From Branchiostoma floridae (taxonomy: Eukaryota; Chordata; Leptocardii; Amphioxiformes; Branchiostomatidae), in assembly GCF_000003815.2 (NCBI RefSeq), contig NC_049997.1, positions 13,855,533 to 13,919,532 on the forward strand: a stretch of 64,000 nucleotides of DNA. The letters run 5' to 3'. Shown here piece after piece: positions 11,627-25,300 of this stretch (positions are counted from its first letter, which is position 1; the number at the start of each line of letters is the position of its first letter). The notes below the pieces were generated by a model. That model did no database searches and had not been told where the DNA came from. It saw nothing but the letters and a program-made list of their open reading frames with translations. Position numbers and translations under genes: made by a program.

Positions 11627-12908
11627 TCCATTACACTTGATACATCATGTGTGAGGAGGTCGTGCGTGCCTAGATAGTAAATATTTAGTTAGGTTAACCT
11701 TTAGTCTGCTAAGGTAGCCGCTTTGCACCAAATTTGGTTATGGCTTTAGGTAGCAGGGAGATGGTTAATCCTTGAATCGGTGGGGCCAAACCTGCAACCA
11801 TTTGTATCGTAAGGTCGCAGCAATCAAATTTTATGGATAACAACAACGCACCTTTTATTATTGCCTGATTTCAGGGGGAAAAAGGCCAACATGACGAGAA
11901 AGTCGTTTCCATTGAAATGTAAAAATGGCATTTTTGGGGGGGGGGGGTCGAAAAATAAATTGGCTTTATTTTCAGTGAAAACTACCTGGTTGTTTAGGAA
12001 ACTTGCTCTTTTAACCATAGCCAAAAAATGGCAACTTTTTATTTTCGGTCCCATTGGTTATGTATTACAGGGCAGGTGACAAACGTTACCGGTAACGTTT
12101 GTTACAACAGTAGACCTTTTTTTCTTCGAAACGACTTACCTTATTGAATATATCATTTAGGTATAAGTGGACGTCCCTATGGACATTTAAAAACGGCAGC
12201 GTTTTTGCACCAGGTCAAATAGAAAGCTTAGAAAGCATTAAACAATGGTAATGTTTGTTACAGTTATTTCTGTACAACATTTTGTTAAGCAAGGTGGGAT
12301 ACAAATCACAGTCAACAACCCTTTCTTGTTTCTTTAGAACGTCAGACAAACTTTACAGTGTCAAACAAACGCCGGTCATTTCTTGTCTTATACGTGGATA
12401 ATATAACCGTGGCAACCATCGTACTTGTTGCACAGAATTTACACGTACGTCTTTGCGTCATATTGCGTTAAATTCCTTACATTTAACGCCATCCCATTAA
12501 ATCATTCACTCGGCAAGTCTTGTCTTGATAAGACCTATCACTTGTAAGGTTCAGACAACACCTTCATGCTTCCTTGGTGTGGTTTACTTCGCGATGGGAA
12601 GATGGTAACTGGTGAAGTTGAAAACCATTACGCCAGAGGGCGCAATTCCAACGCATGTAACGTTACATTATGTCATACCTGTGACGCGAAAACGTTCGAT
12701 ACGGCCGGGTGTTCCGGACCGGGCTTCCGTATCGCACAGGTTCGAAAGGCGTATCACACGGGCTCCATTCGAATAAATCGAACTGTTCGAATACATGATT
12801 CGGACGTCGGAACATTACTGTTGCAACACATTTTGTTCGAAGACACCAAATTTGTTCAACTTGTGGCGCATTTCGCATCAAAACAGGGGTTTTCTCAGGT
12901 GGGTATGA
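11627..12908. other. Intergenic, no gene seen
   Basis: Contains a G run (11936-11947) and a small palindrome CGATACGG...CCGTATCG near 12697-12739. The open frame at 12566 runs into the foldback element and has no domain. Confidence 0.5.
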
Positions 12909-13344
12909 CATCAGGAGATGACATTGAGTGGGTTGAATTTTCCCAATATCACCACCACCCCTGCCCTTCCCCATCTAGAAACTATAGAAAGGTCGCGTCT
13001 TCTGCGCTCAATAGAAAAAAAAAAACAAAAAACTTTTCTACAAAAGAACCCCCAAACAAACTTTTGGCTGCCCCCATGCGGACGTTTGTACTTAATCACA
13101 TGGTTCACATTTCAGGGAGACAAAGATAGACGCAAATACATATAAAATACGACACGGTGTATTCCGCATCACCCTCGGACCCAGTCCTCCCGCGGGTCGG
13201 CCGACCTCGGGTGATACGGAATACACCGTCTTATTGTCTGGTGAGCGCAGAAGACGCGACCTTTCTAGTTTCTAGATGGGGAAGGGCAGGGGTGGTGGTG
13301 ATATTGGGAAAATTCAACCCACTATTAAAATGTCATCTCCTGAT
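12909..13344. mobile_element. Long foldback element with nested palindrome
   Basis: Arms of about 105 bases (ATCAGGAGATGACATT ... TCGCGTCTTCTGCGCTCA) are inverted at the two ends with few differences. A second palindrome (GGTGTATTCCG...ATCACCC) sits at 13155-13229 between them. No transposase is encoded. Confidence 0.85.
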
Positions 13345-13364
13345 TTTTTTTCCTGATCGAAGTA

Positions 13365-13947
13365 CGAGGGGCGTGCAATAAGTAATGGTCCTGACCCACT
13401 TCCAGTTGTCTGATCTAAATGAAATTTTGTATGTGTAATAATTCATATCTCTATACTATAGGTTATGTTGCACAAGACAGCTCTGAACTAATTGTGGTTT
13501 CTGATTTACTGGTGTTTGAACTTAGTCAGGTGCGAAATGGACCAGGTGTGAAATGGAACCAGTTGAGTGTCGCGCAGTGATCCGGTTTTTGTGTTTGAAA
13601 GGACGCACACCAAAGAAGACTTTTGATGAAATAAATGAAACTTATGGTGATGATGCCCCATCATATGACCTTGTAAAACGCTGGCATCCTGAATTCAAAC
13701 GTGGCTGGAAGTCTGTGGAAACAGCTCCCAGACCTGGTCGTCCCTCTTGTGCCATTGATGAGGCATCAGTTGGAGGACCAACCTGGGGTGTCCTACAAAA
13801 TCGGTGTCCAGAGCTGCATCAAACGATGGGAGAAATGCATAACTCTGGGTGATTCCTATGAAGAGAAAGACTAATAACTGTGCCAAGTTTCATTAATCTC
13901 CTGCTATGGGAAATGGGTCAGGACCATTACTAATTGCACGCCCCTCG
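13365..13947 (+). mobile_element. Deleted mariner transposon
   Basis: A 583-base element flanked by TA on both sides (13363-13364, 13948-13949). Inverted ends of about 34 bases start CGAGGGGCGTGCAATAAGTA. It keeps only the N-terminal part of a transposase (see the pseudogene at 13553-13852). Confidence 0.9.
13553..13852 (+). pseudogene. Mariner transposase remnant (N-terminal HTH only)
   Basis: The frame begins MEPVECRAVIRFLCLKGRTP and continues with YDLVKRWHPEFKRGWKSVE and PRPGRPS, the paired helix-turn-helix of mariner transposases that binds the terminal repeats. The DD(D) catalytic domain is missing: after the linker the frame runs into a stop and then the right end. A full mariner transposase is about 345 aa; this has 99. 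Confidence 0.85.
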
Positions 13948-13949
13948 TA

Positions 13950-15678
13950 CCTAGCGTATTTAATCCCTTGACGTCCAGGTCGTTTGGGGACAGTGTCAGC
14001 CTAGATATAGGGAATGGGAAAATGTTGACAGATCCAGTTTCAAACCTTACGACACAGTATCGACTACGTGTCATGTTAGTGGTTGACCCAGCTACACACA
14101 AACAGCACTGTCTCGGAAACTGAGGTAAGCATATTTCACAAACTTTTAGATCTTTGAAAAAAACTATCCCCTGTCGCCCTTTTAAACGCATACTAAGAAA
14201 CGCCGCGGTCATATTTGTCTGACGTGTCGTACGACTTTGATGTCGTACAATTTTCAAACAGGTAATGATTAATGACAGAACCAACCGCTGACATGGATTT
14301 AAGACAACCTCTCCCGTCGGACGACTTTTACACGGCGCATATATGACAATCCTCCCATACAGTTTGCTGTCGGTGGCAATAAACAGCGTGGGGCTTGGAT
14401 CTGTCTACTTGCCAAAACGTGGGCAAATTTGGGATCCATAAGTGGTAAGTCCGCCTCCGTACGAAGTGGTGGGGACTCGACGGATTTTGGAACACGCCGT
14501 AGAACTTAACGTGCAGGCAAAAATTTGTGTGCCATCGGGCTGGGGATTGACCCCCCCCCCCCCCCCTGTACGCGAAGTGGCCTCCCAATAAACGTTCGGA
14601 CTAATTGCACGTACGGCGGGTTAACGTTGTGCCCTTAGCTTAAGCCAAGGTCTTTTTCAGAATTTTCCATCAGTGAGCCGAGATATTTGAACATTCGCAC
14701 TAAAGTTGTCACCACTTCTGTTCGAATGAAAACAGTTGGACGAAGCTCGTCTGCTTTTACCGACTGTGAATACATGTCGTGACAGCCTGCGGCATACGTT
14801 TAACTCAACAACGAAGACCCTCCAAACACAGACACACCTTTTGTCCACCATGAAAGAGTTAATTCCTGGCCAACAATATGTTATCATTGTGTCTCCTTTC
14901 ACAAAGGTGGTATCTCACTGCACTTGGCCATGCGGCACTGCGGAGTTCGTTCACTGCGCGCGGCACTGTTGTGTTATTTTTTAGATATTGCGTAATACTT
15001 GTACACTATGCGACGTGTGAATTCGTCTGGAATAAACGTTTACCACATTTTGGTGTGTTGACTCTAAAAGAAAAGAACGCCAGATTTTGAAGTTGAGATC
15101 CCATAACAAGTTAAACCCGGGTTCTTCAACTTGAAATCCCGCACAAGAGGACATATCTAAGGCAACACTGACTTCATTTTATGGATGACATCCTCTGGAG
15201 ACCCCAAAACTAATGCGCGCGGGCGAAAAAAAGGAAAATCCAGCAAAGAAGAAAATGATGCTAAACCACAGGACTAAACATTCAGTCCATTCTTTCCCAG
15301 GCTTGGTTTATGTTATATATATATTGCAATATTACACTGTAACTTTTGTTATCTCAACATTGCCATACTACACATGTACAGACAGGTTGTAGTCGTCTCT
15401 TCCATAAGTAATCATGTGGCCCCACGTGTGGTTTTCGGGTCACTGGTTCATTTTCACTTTGCCTGAAGTCTACGAATAACTGGTTCGACAACATTTACAG
15501 ACAGAACTTTGTAACGCTGACAGATTAGCACTGTAAGCTCCAAAATCTCTGACGATGTCGCCAAATACGTCTCACAGGTGGGAATATATTTACTTTACTT
15601 ATTCTATGTGAAGGAATGAAGCTTTCGCTATAAACAGGGTTTGAAAAGTGACACGACGGTTGTTACACGTCGCCTGGT
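13950..15678. other. Intergenic, apart from the repeat at 14390
   Basis: Only short frames without coding signal. 15175-15240 has a TGGATGACATCC phrase of the TAAGGCCAT family. Confidence 0.4.
14390..14640 (+). repeat. Dispersed repeat, second copy at 60025-60310
   Basis: Shared blocks include TGCCAAAACGTGGGCAA, GGGATCC, TAAGTGGTAAGTCC and AACGTGCAGGCAAAA, then a GTGCCCTTAG end. A pure C run of about 17 lies at 14551. Confidence 0.7.
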
Positions 15679-16749
15679 TAAAGCCCCGGTCACAAAGCGC
15701 GTACGATTCCTTGCGATTCCTTCCGATGCGCAGGATAATCGCAGTGCGACGTAAGTCGGAAGAAAATCGGAAGCAATGGTTTAAGTATATAAAGCCGTGG
15801 TCACAAAGCGCGTAGTGGATCGTACGATGAGGTCATAAGAGCGTGCCTGCGTCAATCGCAGTGGATCATAGTAAATCGGGGAGCGTCGTATGGCGAAAAA
15901 TAGAGCTGAAATGGATTTTGAACATGTTCAAAATTTCGCTATCGTCGTAAGATTTTATTTCCCCCCATAGCAGAGTTCATTACGGCAATTTTTGTCTACT
16001 GATGAGGTTATAGATTTATGATTTTTTAGCATGTTGTGATGGTTTCAGTTTTCCCTGATATTGTCGATATTGACGAAAAGGGGAAATATATCAGTCGCAA
16101 CTGCCACAGTCGCAACCAGAGAACAGCGCGCCACGCACAGGTGATGCAGACAAATTGTTTGATCGCTTCATGCACGTGAGTTTATAATTAGATCAAATCT
16201 CAGCTCTCGTCGGTCTTGGGTCAGTTTACCATAATCGTAATAACCATGGGGACAACTCGAACATAAAGGCAGGCTCTATGAGTCGGAAATATATATGATA
16301 TAATTCTTATCATTTGATTTTTGTATGATGGCATCTTTTTGTTGATAGCATATCATGATCATGACGATCTTCGGTAGAGCCTGACACGTAGAGCCGGCAA
16401 GCAGACCGAGATAACCATACCAGTACTCACGCTTGATTTGACTTTTGCTTGTATACTCTTGTTGTCATGGTCTTTTTAAATTTATTTTTACAGTTAAAGA
16501 TATTATAGGAAGGTATTAAACAGCTATGTCCACATTTTGTTGGTTAAAGAAGCACAAAAGCGGTCAGACGGCTATACAGAAGAGACACAAGTGAAAAATC
16601 GTGCGACGCTGGAAAAATTTTGAACACCATCCGATGCGTTGCGATGGCTTGCGATGCTTACGATTTTCTTGCGATGTACTGCGCTCATCGTACGATATGC
16701 GGAATAGTCCATCGCAAGGAATCGTACGCGCTTTGTGACCGGGGCTTTA
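15679..16749. mobile_element. 1.07-kb terminal-inverted-repeat element
   Basis: About 40-base ends starting TAAAGCCCCGGTCACAAAGC are inverted at the two limits; if the outer TA is a target duplication, this is the Tc1/mariner pattern. A second, diverged copy of the end motif lies inside the left end at 15791. No transposase frame is present, so it is non-autonomous. Confidence 0.8.
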
Positions 16750-17247
16750 GTCGCGCTTCTTTCCGGCCCGCCCAACATTGTCGTATTGGAGCCAGTTGAT
16801 CAGTGAACTATGAATGTCGTAGTTCGAAAAAGTACGTCGTTAGTTGGCTGAAGTACGTCGTAATCAAATTTTAACTGGAATAGAAGAAAAAAAGATACTG
16901 CGACTCATAAGCAGGCTTTGATACGTATCTTTGGCCACCCCCAAAGGTGTAACTGTGACGCTCCACTTACACGTGCTGCCAAGGCTGCTTACACTTGAAA
17001 AGACTACAACATTTTTCTGCGCTCAGTGATAGACATTTTCGTTAACTATATACTTCGACTGGTTTTCATATACATGTACAAAACATTACGCTGGAATGTT
17101 ACCAAGATTTCAGTCAGTTCGTGTACATGGCAAATTCATATACGTGTCAAGTCAGGTGGGGTAAACAGAGAGGTAAGTAGTGAACGTGACCAGGTTACTG
17201 ATTACTGTCAGTGTTTGTGTTCTGCTCATGAACGACATAAACTTTGA

Positions 17248-17649
17248 GGGACAAGAAGGCACAACCGCACTCCTCTGCAGCATAGAGTCTGCAAATTTTG
17301 TGATCTACAACAGGTAGAAGATGAACAGCATTCTATTTTACACTGTAAACTGTACCATATGGAACGGATTGTGCTTTATGAATATATCAGAAAAGAGTTT
17401 CCATATTTTGAACTTTTTGATGCGCCTAGATAAACCCTGTATATCAAACATTATTTGTTCCTATATCTACACCTAGCCTGTACAAAGAAGCGAGAAGATG
17501 TCGACCATCCTGTTAGCTTAGTACCTTCACTTAGTTAAATTGTATCTTGTTGTCCCTGCATATGTCTGTTTTGTCTGTTATCAGTGACCTGTACCTAGCC
17601 CGTCGAGGCATGAATGTACAATAAGGTCTTTCATTCATTCATTCATTCA
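17248..17649 (+). mobile_element. LINE 3' end (reverse transcriptase C-terminus)
   Basis: The frame 17248-17433 reads HRVCKFCDLQQVEDEQHSIL then HC, the Cys/His knuckle (CxxC...EDExH...HC) at the end of LINE reverse transcriptases. It is followed by a stop, a short 3' UTR and a (CATT)n tail at about 17630-17649. Heavily 5'-truncated. Confidence 0.75.
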
Positions 17650-18359
17650 ATAAAACCTGATGACGTCATCCATATGACCCAGAAGAGGGGAAAGAGTGCA
17701 CTGTGGCCCCATGCCCTGACCATGTCCCTCCTTACCCTAGGGAGCAGATCCTATCTGGCAAACATAAAATTCTGATTGACCTGGATGTTTTGGGGTGACA
17801 TGTGGCCAAGGTTTTTTTTGTTTGTTTTAAGAACAGGCGAAAATCAATGCGCGCGCGGATGTCAGTGTGGCCAAAACAAAGCTACATAGTTAAAAAAGTG
17901 CAAAAATAATGAGATAGCGCGAAAAAAAACAAGATGGGTAAAGAAAAACAAGATGGGTAAAAAAAACAAGATGACTAAATTTTCAAAAGAGACACCATAA
18001 ACATCGTAATAAGATTTGGAGTGACAAAACGTGGCATCACAACTAACAAGGCATTCATCCCTGTATTAGAGAAGTGTAATAATTTAAAGTGATACTAGTG
18101 TGGTACACTGGTAAGCTGGCAACTGCATTCATGGCTTCCATATTGTGGCACTTTTACAACTATCCAAAAAGTTTCACTTCTGCAACTACAGTCATGGCTA
18201 TCTCCCTAGTGCCATTTCTACAAGTATGATTATCAGGCTTCAACACAACATGGTTGCCTATTTTGGTCTATCTGACCATCCCCGAAGAGGAAAAAAATTC
18301 TTGTTTTTTTCTTCTGAAATCAGACGAAAATTAATGAGCGCGCTGATGTCATACATAAA

Positions 18360-18525
18360 ATTTACTTGCAGTGGCCTTACTCATTTTCACATGAGTGAGT
18401 CCTTGGCTATAGATTGCCTTTCAGAAGGGTTCAACATTGAGGCCTGCAAGGGGTTCGAACCCAGAACCTTTATATTCTACGTTATCTCCCACTCAATAAA
18501 ATAGGTTTACCCACAGTGCCACCAT
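18360..18525 (-). mobile_element. tRNA-derived SINE, minus strand
   Basis: The minus strand has an A-box-like TGGCACTGTGG near 18522 and a perfect B box GGGTTCGAACCCC near 18460, spaced as in a tRNA gene but with no tRNA fold. Confidence 0.5.
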
Positions 18526-18712
18526 CTTGTACGTAATTCATTTTGTTCAGGAATTCGAACAGCCTTTTCATATATAGTCTGAAAGTCGCGGCGCATTTTG
18601 ATACAGTCATGCTTCATTAGACATGCCTCAACATCCAATAAAACGTACATCATTGCATCACCTTTCAACTCGTTGCTAAGCGACGTACCATGACGACGTA
18701 ACAAGGAGAACG

Positions 18713-18815
18713 CGCATTCTCTCTCTCTCCCTCTTTCTCTCTTTCTTTCTCGTTCGCTCTCTTTTTCTCTCTTTCTCTCTCTCATTCCCCCTTTCTCTCT
18801 CTCTTTCTTTTCTTG
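18713..18815. repeat. Pyrimidine (CT/CTTT)n tract
   Basis: About 100 bases of nearly pure C and T on the plus strand. The encoded Arg/Glu runs on the other strand are an artefact. Confidence 0.9.
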
Positions 18816-19365
18816 AAACAGTTGCAAACGGCTGCGTGCCACTTGGCACTACGAGAGGCCTCTCGTTGACTACTCGACATTTGTACAAACGCTGCACTCG
18901 AGACAGCTGCTCCTAAGGCAAACCTAATTATAGATGGCGCACACAATAGAGTCCATGGGTGGGGACTAAATGACACATTTTCTTCATATCAGCAATTAGA
19001 CACATCACGAACATTTGGATCGTCAATTTGATCGTTACACGCTAGCAAAAAGACCGTCAACAACGCCTCTTTTAACAGACCTTTTTTTTTATAGCTTTTG
19101 GTACTAATTTATGATTTTATGTCAGAATTTATTGTATTGTATGATTTGGTACAGCGGCAAAGTACAATTTAAACTTATATATACTCAGAAAATAGCGCGC
19201 AAAATACCCCACAAAGAAGCCTGTTTGGAGGCTAGGTTAACGTTAAATTAATCTCCATAGCAATACAGGTCACGTGGTTGTGATTAGAACTAGACGTTTT
19301 GCTGCCTGAACATTCTATTGTCGCCACTGTTGCAGTCTTTACTACATATATTTTACAGAACAGCA

Positions 19366-22300
19366 ATGTCATCGCAAACGGTCGGGCGCCGGTTGTTTGG
19401 AAGCCGATGGTTTGTCCTTCTAGTCGGAGGGGTGTTAGGAGGCTGTCTGACGCACCTGTTCGTCGTACCGAGCGGGGCATACACGAACATAGCACCGAAA
19501 GGTGCAGCCGGTGCGCTCGGATGGTTTCTACGCGACTTCACCGCGCAAAACGACAACTCTTCATCGACAACAAACCTGCAACACCGACTCGCCTACGCAC
19601 CGACATGGAAAGGACGGTAAGAATTGTTTTCTTGTGCTCGACATTGAACTTGAAATACATACAGGGCCTGTTGAACGAATGTAATTATCTATTTGTAAAT
19701 ACAGGGACTCTTGAACGAATTGTTGTTCTGATCGAATGTAATCATATATATTTGTATCTAATCGCATAACGTTAACTGGCTATGACAAAAAAATTACACC
19801 ATAATTTGACTTGGGTTTATAATTCTTCAGAACGAGTATTAGAAATCCACCTGTTTCTTAATGCCTCTTTTCGCGGCCTAAGAAATTCCTCATGCGCTGG
19901 TAGTTTTTGTAAGGTGAAGCGCAGCTAATTCAGCGAACATAAGCCATGTGTTCTATGCTGCGAAGGTCGCGTCTAAGCCCGCCGCTTTGCTACATGTATA
20001 CCTGCTTTACACTGAGGTGCAGGTGGTGATCGTTGAAAATTTCACTTGCAGTTCATATACGGGTTCCATTGACGGAGATGTAATGTGCATTACCTTCGGT
20101 ATTTATGTTTGTTTGCCTTTTGTATGGCCATTGTATAGATCGGATTTTTATGACCGTTCATACATGTGTACTTTAGACATTTCATGTTAATGACTTATAG
20201 ATTGGATATGATCCATGATGTAAAAGTATGATTTGAAGGAAAATTTAGCTTACAAATAACACATCATTATAAAATTTGGTCATCAGCATCAAATCTTCAA
20301 AGCTGATACAAATCCAATTTTGTCCATCAGTGTTTTCTATTTAGCAGAATGGGGGCCATAGTCTTTTTTACCTCCATGAAATATTCATGGAGATGATTAG
20401 ATTTTGGGGCCCTGGGGGCTTTCCTTTGTACTGCAGCAGAACTTTGGGTTTTGATAGTGTTCTAAACAACCTTTGGTCACGATTTTTGGGTGTTTGATGC
20501 TCTATTGTGCTTGGGAAGAAGAGACAAGTTTGGGCCCCCTGGCAGCTAGTTTTGGAATTGCAAGCCTGGGGCATTTTGTAAAACAATTCTGAGGAGGATA
20601 ATTCAATAAAAGAATAATGTTTTATGATTTTTGTTATGTAAGTAGGTTAGACAAAGATATATAAAATGAAATACAAATTATGCAAAATAAGGGGACATTT
20701 GCATAATTGATAAGAAAATTCTATCATAGCAGTTTTTTTCCTATGTATCTCTTGTCAGTCTAACATTTGGGTGGCAGATAGATTTTGACATATATGTACA
20801 CATTTATATACTTATCATGCAAATGGGGAATTCATGCACATAATTAGATAGGAATTTCTATAATATCAAGAATTCCATTGTTTTCCAGAACTGGACTTTA
20901 ACAAATGAACCTAATGGCAGGTGGAGCATAAACAAATGAGTAACTGATTTGCATAATTAATACAAGAATGGTAAAACTGCTTAATGATAAATGATGGGAA
21001 CTTATTATACTTGTGACATGTGTAAGTAAGCTGAGGGTGGACATCACCATGAATAGATATTATAAATGTGCAAATCATGATCATTTGCATAAAATGTTTG
21101 ATGGAGGTATGAGGCCTCAGAACTCTAGTTTTACATATGCATAGTCCAGACATTTTTTCTTTGTCCTCAATTGACTCCATTGACTGCCACTGTAGAGCTG
21201 TAACAGCTGATATTACTGTAAACAAATTTTCATACCTGAAATAGTTCATGCGGTAAGAATGATCAAAGCAGCTGCTGATTAGTTGTTGGAAAAAAAAGAG
21301 AAGAAAAGCTTTGCACCATTGAAAAATCAATTGAATAGATTTCATGTGAAAATGATAATAAGTGTGGTGAAAAAAGCAGTCAGTGGAGGAATTTGGTAGG
21401 TTTACAATCTTTTCAATAATCTTTCTACACTTACAGTAAATTTATCTAATTTTGTGGTATTTTAACTTCACAGTAAATAACTTCACAGTAAATTAGCAAT
21501 TGATATGTACAAGTAGTGCAGATGAAGTAGTCTAATATGTTAAAGGCCTATGCACTGTGTCATGATTTTTGCAGTAGAGAAGTCACAGTGAAAGTCTAAA
21601 CTAAAATATTTTCAGATTTACGGTATACTGTAAATGCATTTAAGTTCGGGGGGATTTAATTTCGCGGTAGCGGGAAAAAGGACTTTTCGCGGTGGTTTTA
21701 ATTTCGCAGTAACACCATAGACTGTAGTCTCATACCATGATAGAAAAATGTTCGCGGTGGTTTTAAATTCGCGGTGAAGTGGTCACCGCGAAAACCGCGA
21801 ACATTAATCCATCGCGAACATTTCTGCATTTACGGTACCCACTGGCTGTGATTAGGAGGCTTGATTTTTGTTGTTATTAAATTCATTCAACACAGGCATC
21901 AAACATAAATATGAGGAAAATTAGTCTGCATTGTACAGATTGCAAAGCCTTGTGTGATTGTAATTGTTGTAGTAATCTTTAGTGGGGTTAGTCCAGAAAT
22001 AATGTGGTATGGTCCTTAAGATGATTTAATATATATGGTAACATCGTTACAGCAATGGTGTCTGGGTCAACAGAAATGAGAAAGAAATGAGCTTAGCTTA
22101 GGCAACAGCAAGAAAATTTCATTGATAGCACAGACCCCAAATGTAATGTAATGGGAGAAAAAAAGCATCTTAGAAGCTTAAATTTTCAAAATACACACCA
22201 TAAACTGTGTAACAACAATAATTGTAGTGACAAAACATGCTATCAAGCTAACAAGTCTTTTTATTCCTTATTCAAGTGCAGAAAGCAACATTTGTGTGGT

Positions 22301-25300
22301 AAACTAGTAACACTCATAAAGATGTCCCTGGCCAGTAATTAACTTGAACTTGTAATCTACATGTAGATGCCTGTTCCAAGGCCTACATGTACACAGGGCC
22401 TGTTTTCCAGGTCTAACTTATTAGTGGCAAGTTTCCTTGGGGGCAGCCCTAAGCCCTGGAGCTGAGGAACTGATCTGTGTAGGCCCCGGGTGGCAACAGT
22501 CTGGTATCCAGGCTACTTCTGCTGGGCCCCGTTCCGGACTCGTGTGAAGTTGTGAACTGCAAAGCGCTTTTGCTGACTGGTCTCCAAGAACTGCACCTGC
22601 ACTTTTAATTCATTCATAGGCAAATATTAGGAACTATGCACCCACAGAATGGGATAAACAAAGTTATGCTCATTATTTTTGTGGTCATACCAGTTATTTT
22701 GCCACTTAAGTCTCAAGACCATACAATGTCAAGGACAAGAGGTACACTGAAAAAAACTGCTATGATCGAATATTCTCATTATTATTGTGAATTTACTTCT
22801 ATTTTGCATAATCTATATATCATTTTGTACACCTTTGTCAAAGCTACCTTCATACCAAAAATCATGAAAATCCGCTATTCCTTTTTTGAGCTATCCTTAG
22901 GCCACACCAATTTGATTTCTTGGTTCACGGATTCGCTCGCTCCTATTTTTGGGAAAAATAAAATAAAAATAAAAATTACCACTCAGCAAATTTTTACCAT
23001 TACTGAAACCATTCACCAACTTTCTGGTGTAGCAAATTGGCCTTTATATTATAAGCTCCTTAAAATGTGGGTATTATCATTTGCAGTTATATTTTTCATT
23101 AATGAAGAATGGGACAAACATAAAAACTGACACTACTTTTGTAATTTTCAACGAACAGGTGCTGTTACTGTACAGTAATAAGTGTTAAAATTTTGTACTT
23201 TTTTCAAGCTAAAAACTTTTTATTCTTTATGATTTGGATTAGCCCTTACCTTTACCCCAACCATTTTACAATTTTTATTTTCATTTCGCCCTCTCGCTCC
23301 ATATTTTTTATGAAAAAATCTGTGAACCAAGAAATTAAATTGGTGTGGCCTTATCAGAAATTTTTAACAAAAATGCCCCTTATTCTAAAATAGGCTGCTA
23401 GAGGCCCAAACTAATGTCTCCTCACATGAGCACAAGGGCTGTTATAATCTAACATCCAAAAATTATGACCACAGCTTGTTCAGAACACAAGATATAAAAA
23501 CATGAACTTCTACTGCAGTATCAAGGAAAGTTGGTAGGGGGCCTAAAATCTTATCATTTCTAGTTTTCAGCATATCCTACCAACTTGACAAGTATGAAGC
23601 CAATCGACCCAATCAATCTTTAGATATCTTATTGACACACACACGTACACAGACAAACGTTAGTGAAAATATAACCTCTATGAATATTTCATGGGTTAAT
23701 TAGATGGCGACCTTGCCGAGCGAGCTTGGGATTAGCCACAATCTGCTTGTAGGTCTCACACCGTAGAAAGGGATGCAAGATTCGATTCATCTACTGCGGT
23801 TATCCTGTGGGGTAACCTGCAATATCCCACGGGGACAACTGCTAATCCCTCGGGATGTACTGTACTGAAACCGGTTCACCGCCCCATGCCCATGATTTGG
23901 CTTGAAGACTAGCATTTTCTTAACAATCATGTACGATATGCATGTTATATGGCCTTCATTTGCACAATAAGGTCTTGATTGCATGGTTATGTCTATTGAC
24001 GCGCATCCATCTCTTTGTCATTGTGAAGCGTCGCCCAAAACTATATAGGGTGTTTCTATGCAGGGGGATGGGGTGCAATGGTTCCAGTACATGCCATTAA
24101 TTATAATTGCAATGCANNNNNNNNNNNNNNNNNNNNNNNNNNNNNNNNNNNNNNNNNNNNNNNNNNNNNNNNNNNNNNNNNNNNNNNNNNNNNNNNNNNN
24201 NNNNNNNNNNNNNNNNCTTAAAGAATGCGTAAGAATTGCCAATGCAGCTACTTTTATTTATTTCATACACTTCATATATACAGGTTGCCAAAGGCAGAAG
24301 AAACACCAGGTCCTACAAATAGGGCAGAGCCGAGAAAGATCCTGCTAGACTGCGGTGCCAACGTGGCGTCCACAGTCCAGTTGTTTCGGGAGACCTACCC
24401 AGACGGTCAGGACTTCATCATACACTCTTTCGAGATAGACGAGAGGCTGGCGCCGTTCTTCGCGTCGTACCCGAATCACGTGCTACACTGTCCGACCGGG
24501 GTATCCAATAAAGATGGTGATTACAAATTAGTTCCACGTTTGAATTGCGCATGTGTAACAAGGTACATTGTGGCTGATATGTAAAAACTGAAGGCCCCCA
24601 TCAAACTTTGCGTAGGTGCCCGTTTGACTCCCTTAGCTGGCTATACTCCCTGGCCAGCTTTGATACTATATTATGGCACTGTAGGATCTGCCTGGAGATT
24701 AATAAAGAAAACACGTCTGGACTGTTAACAAGTTACGGACCTTCACTTTAGTCATATCATCCACAATGCATCCTCCTGCGCAACTGCCGTAGAAACCGTG
24801 AACCGTTTATACAGCGTTTATGTTGGTGTTATTTGTATTTCAGATATTGTGACCTTCTCAAAAGGCAGTATTAAATGTCTACAGCTCAAAGAAGGGAATA
24901 AAAGAATACTTCAAAACTTGCCGATGAAACACAGGAATGCTATGTAAGCTTCAGGTACCAGCCATTGAAATGCAAACTGGCATGTGTGGGTGGGTGTGGG
25001 GTCGGTCTCCTCTTTTTCAATTCATCCCACAATGTCTAATCTTCTGTGACTTACATTTCAGACAAACTGGACAAACCTTGTCATAAATCAAATTATAAGA
25101 TGGAGTTTCCTTTGAGGGTGCTTCCATGGCAGTATTTTTTTTTACAACAGAGATGGTGTCTTTCATTTCTGTCTCAGGCCCAGACACTATAGAACTGTAA
25201 TACTATGATCTTATTCATCAGCCAGATACTTCAATGGTAAGTAAACTTTTCAGTGCTTAAAAGCAATGTGGGAAGAAAAATGTCAACCCTTGATTCTAAA

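Noticed and set aside
12566..13129. 187-codon plus-strand frame
   Set aside because: It runs into the foldback element arm, contains no domain and is not coding-like.
20911..21345. 144-codon minus-strand frame
   Set aside because: Lies in the AT-rich element and shows no coding composition.
22636..23130. 164-codon plus-strand frame in the methyltransferase intron
   Set aside because: AT-rich repeat sequence with low-complexity Ile/Lys/Phe content; no homology recognised.
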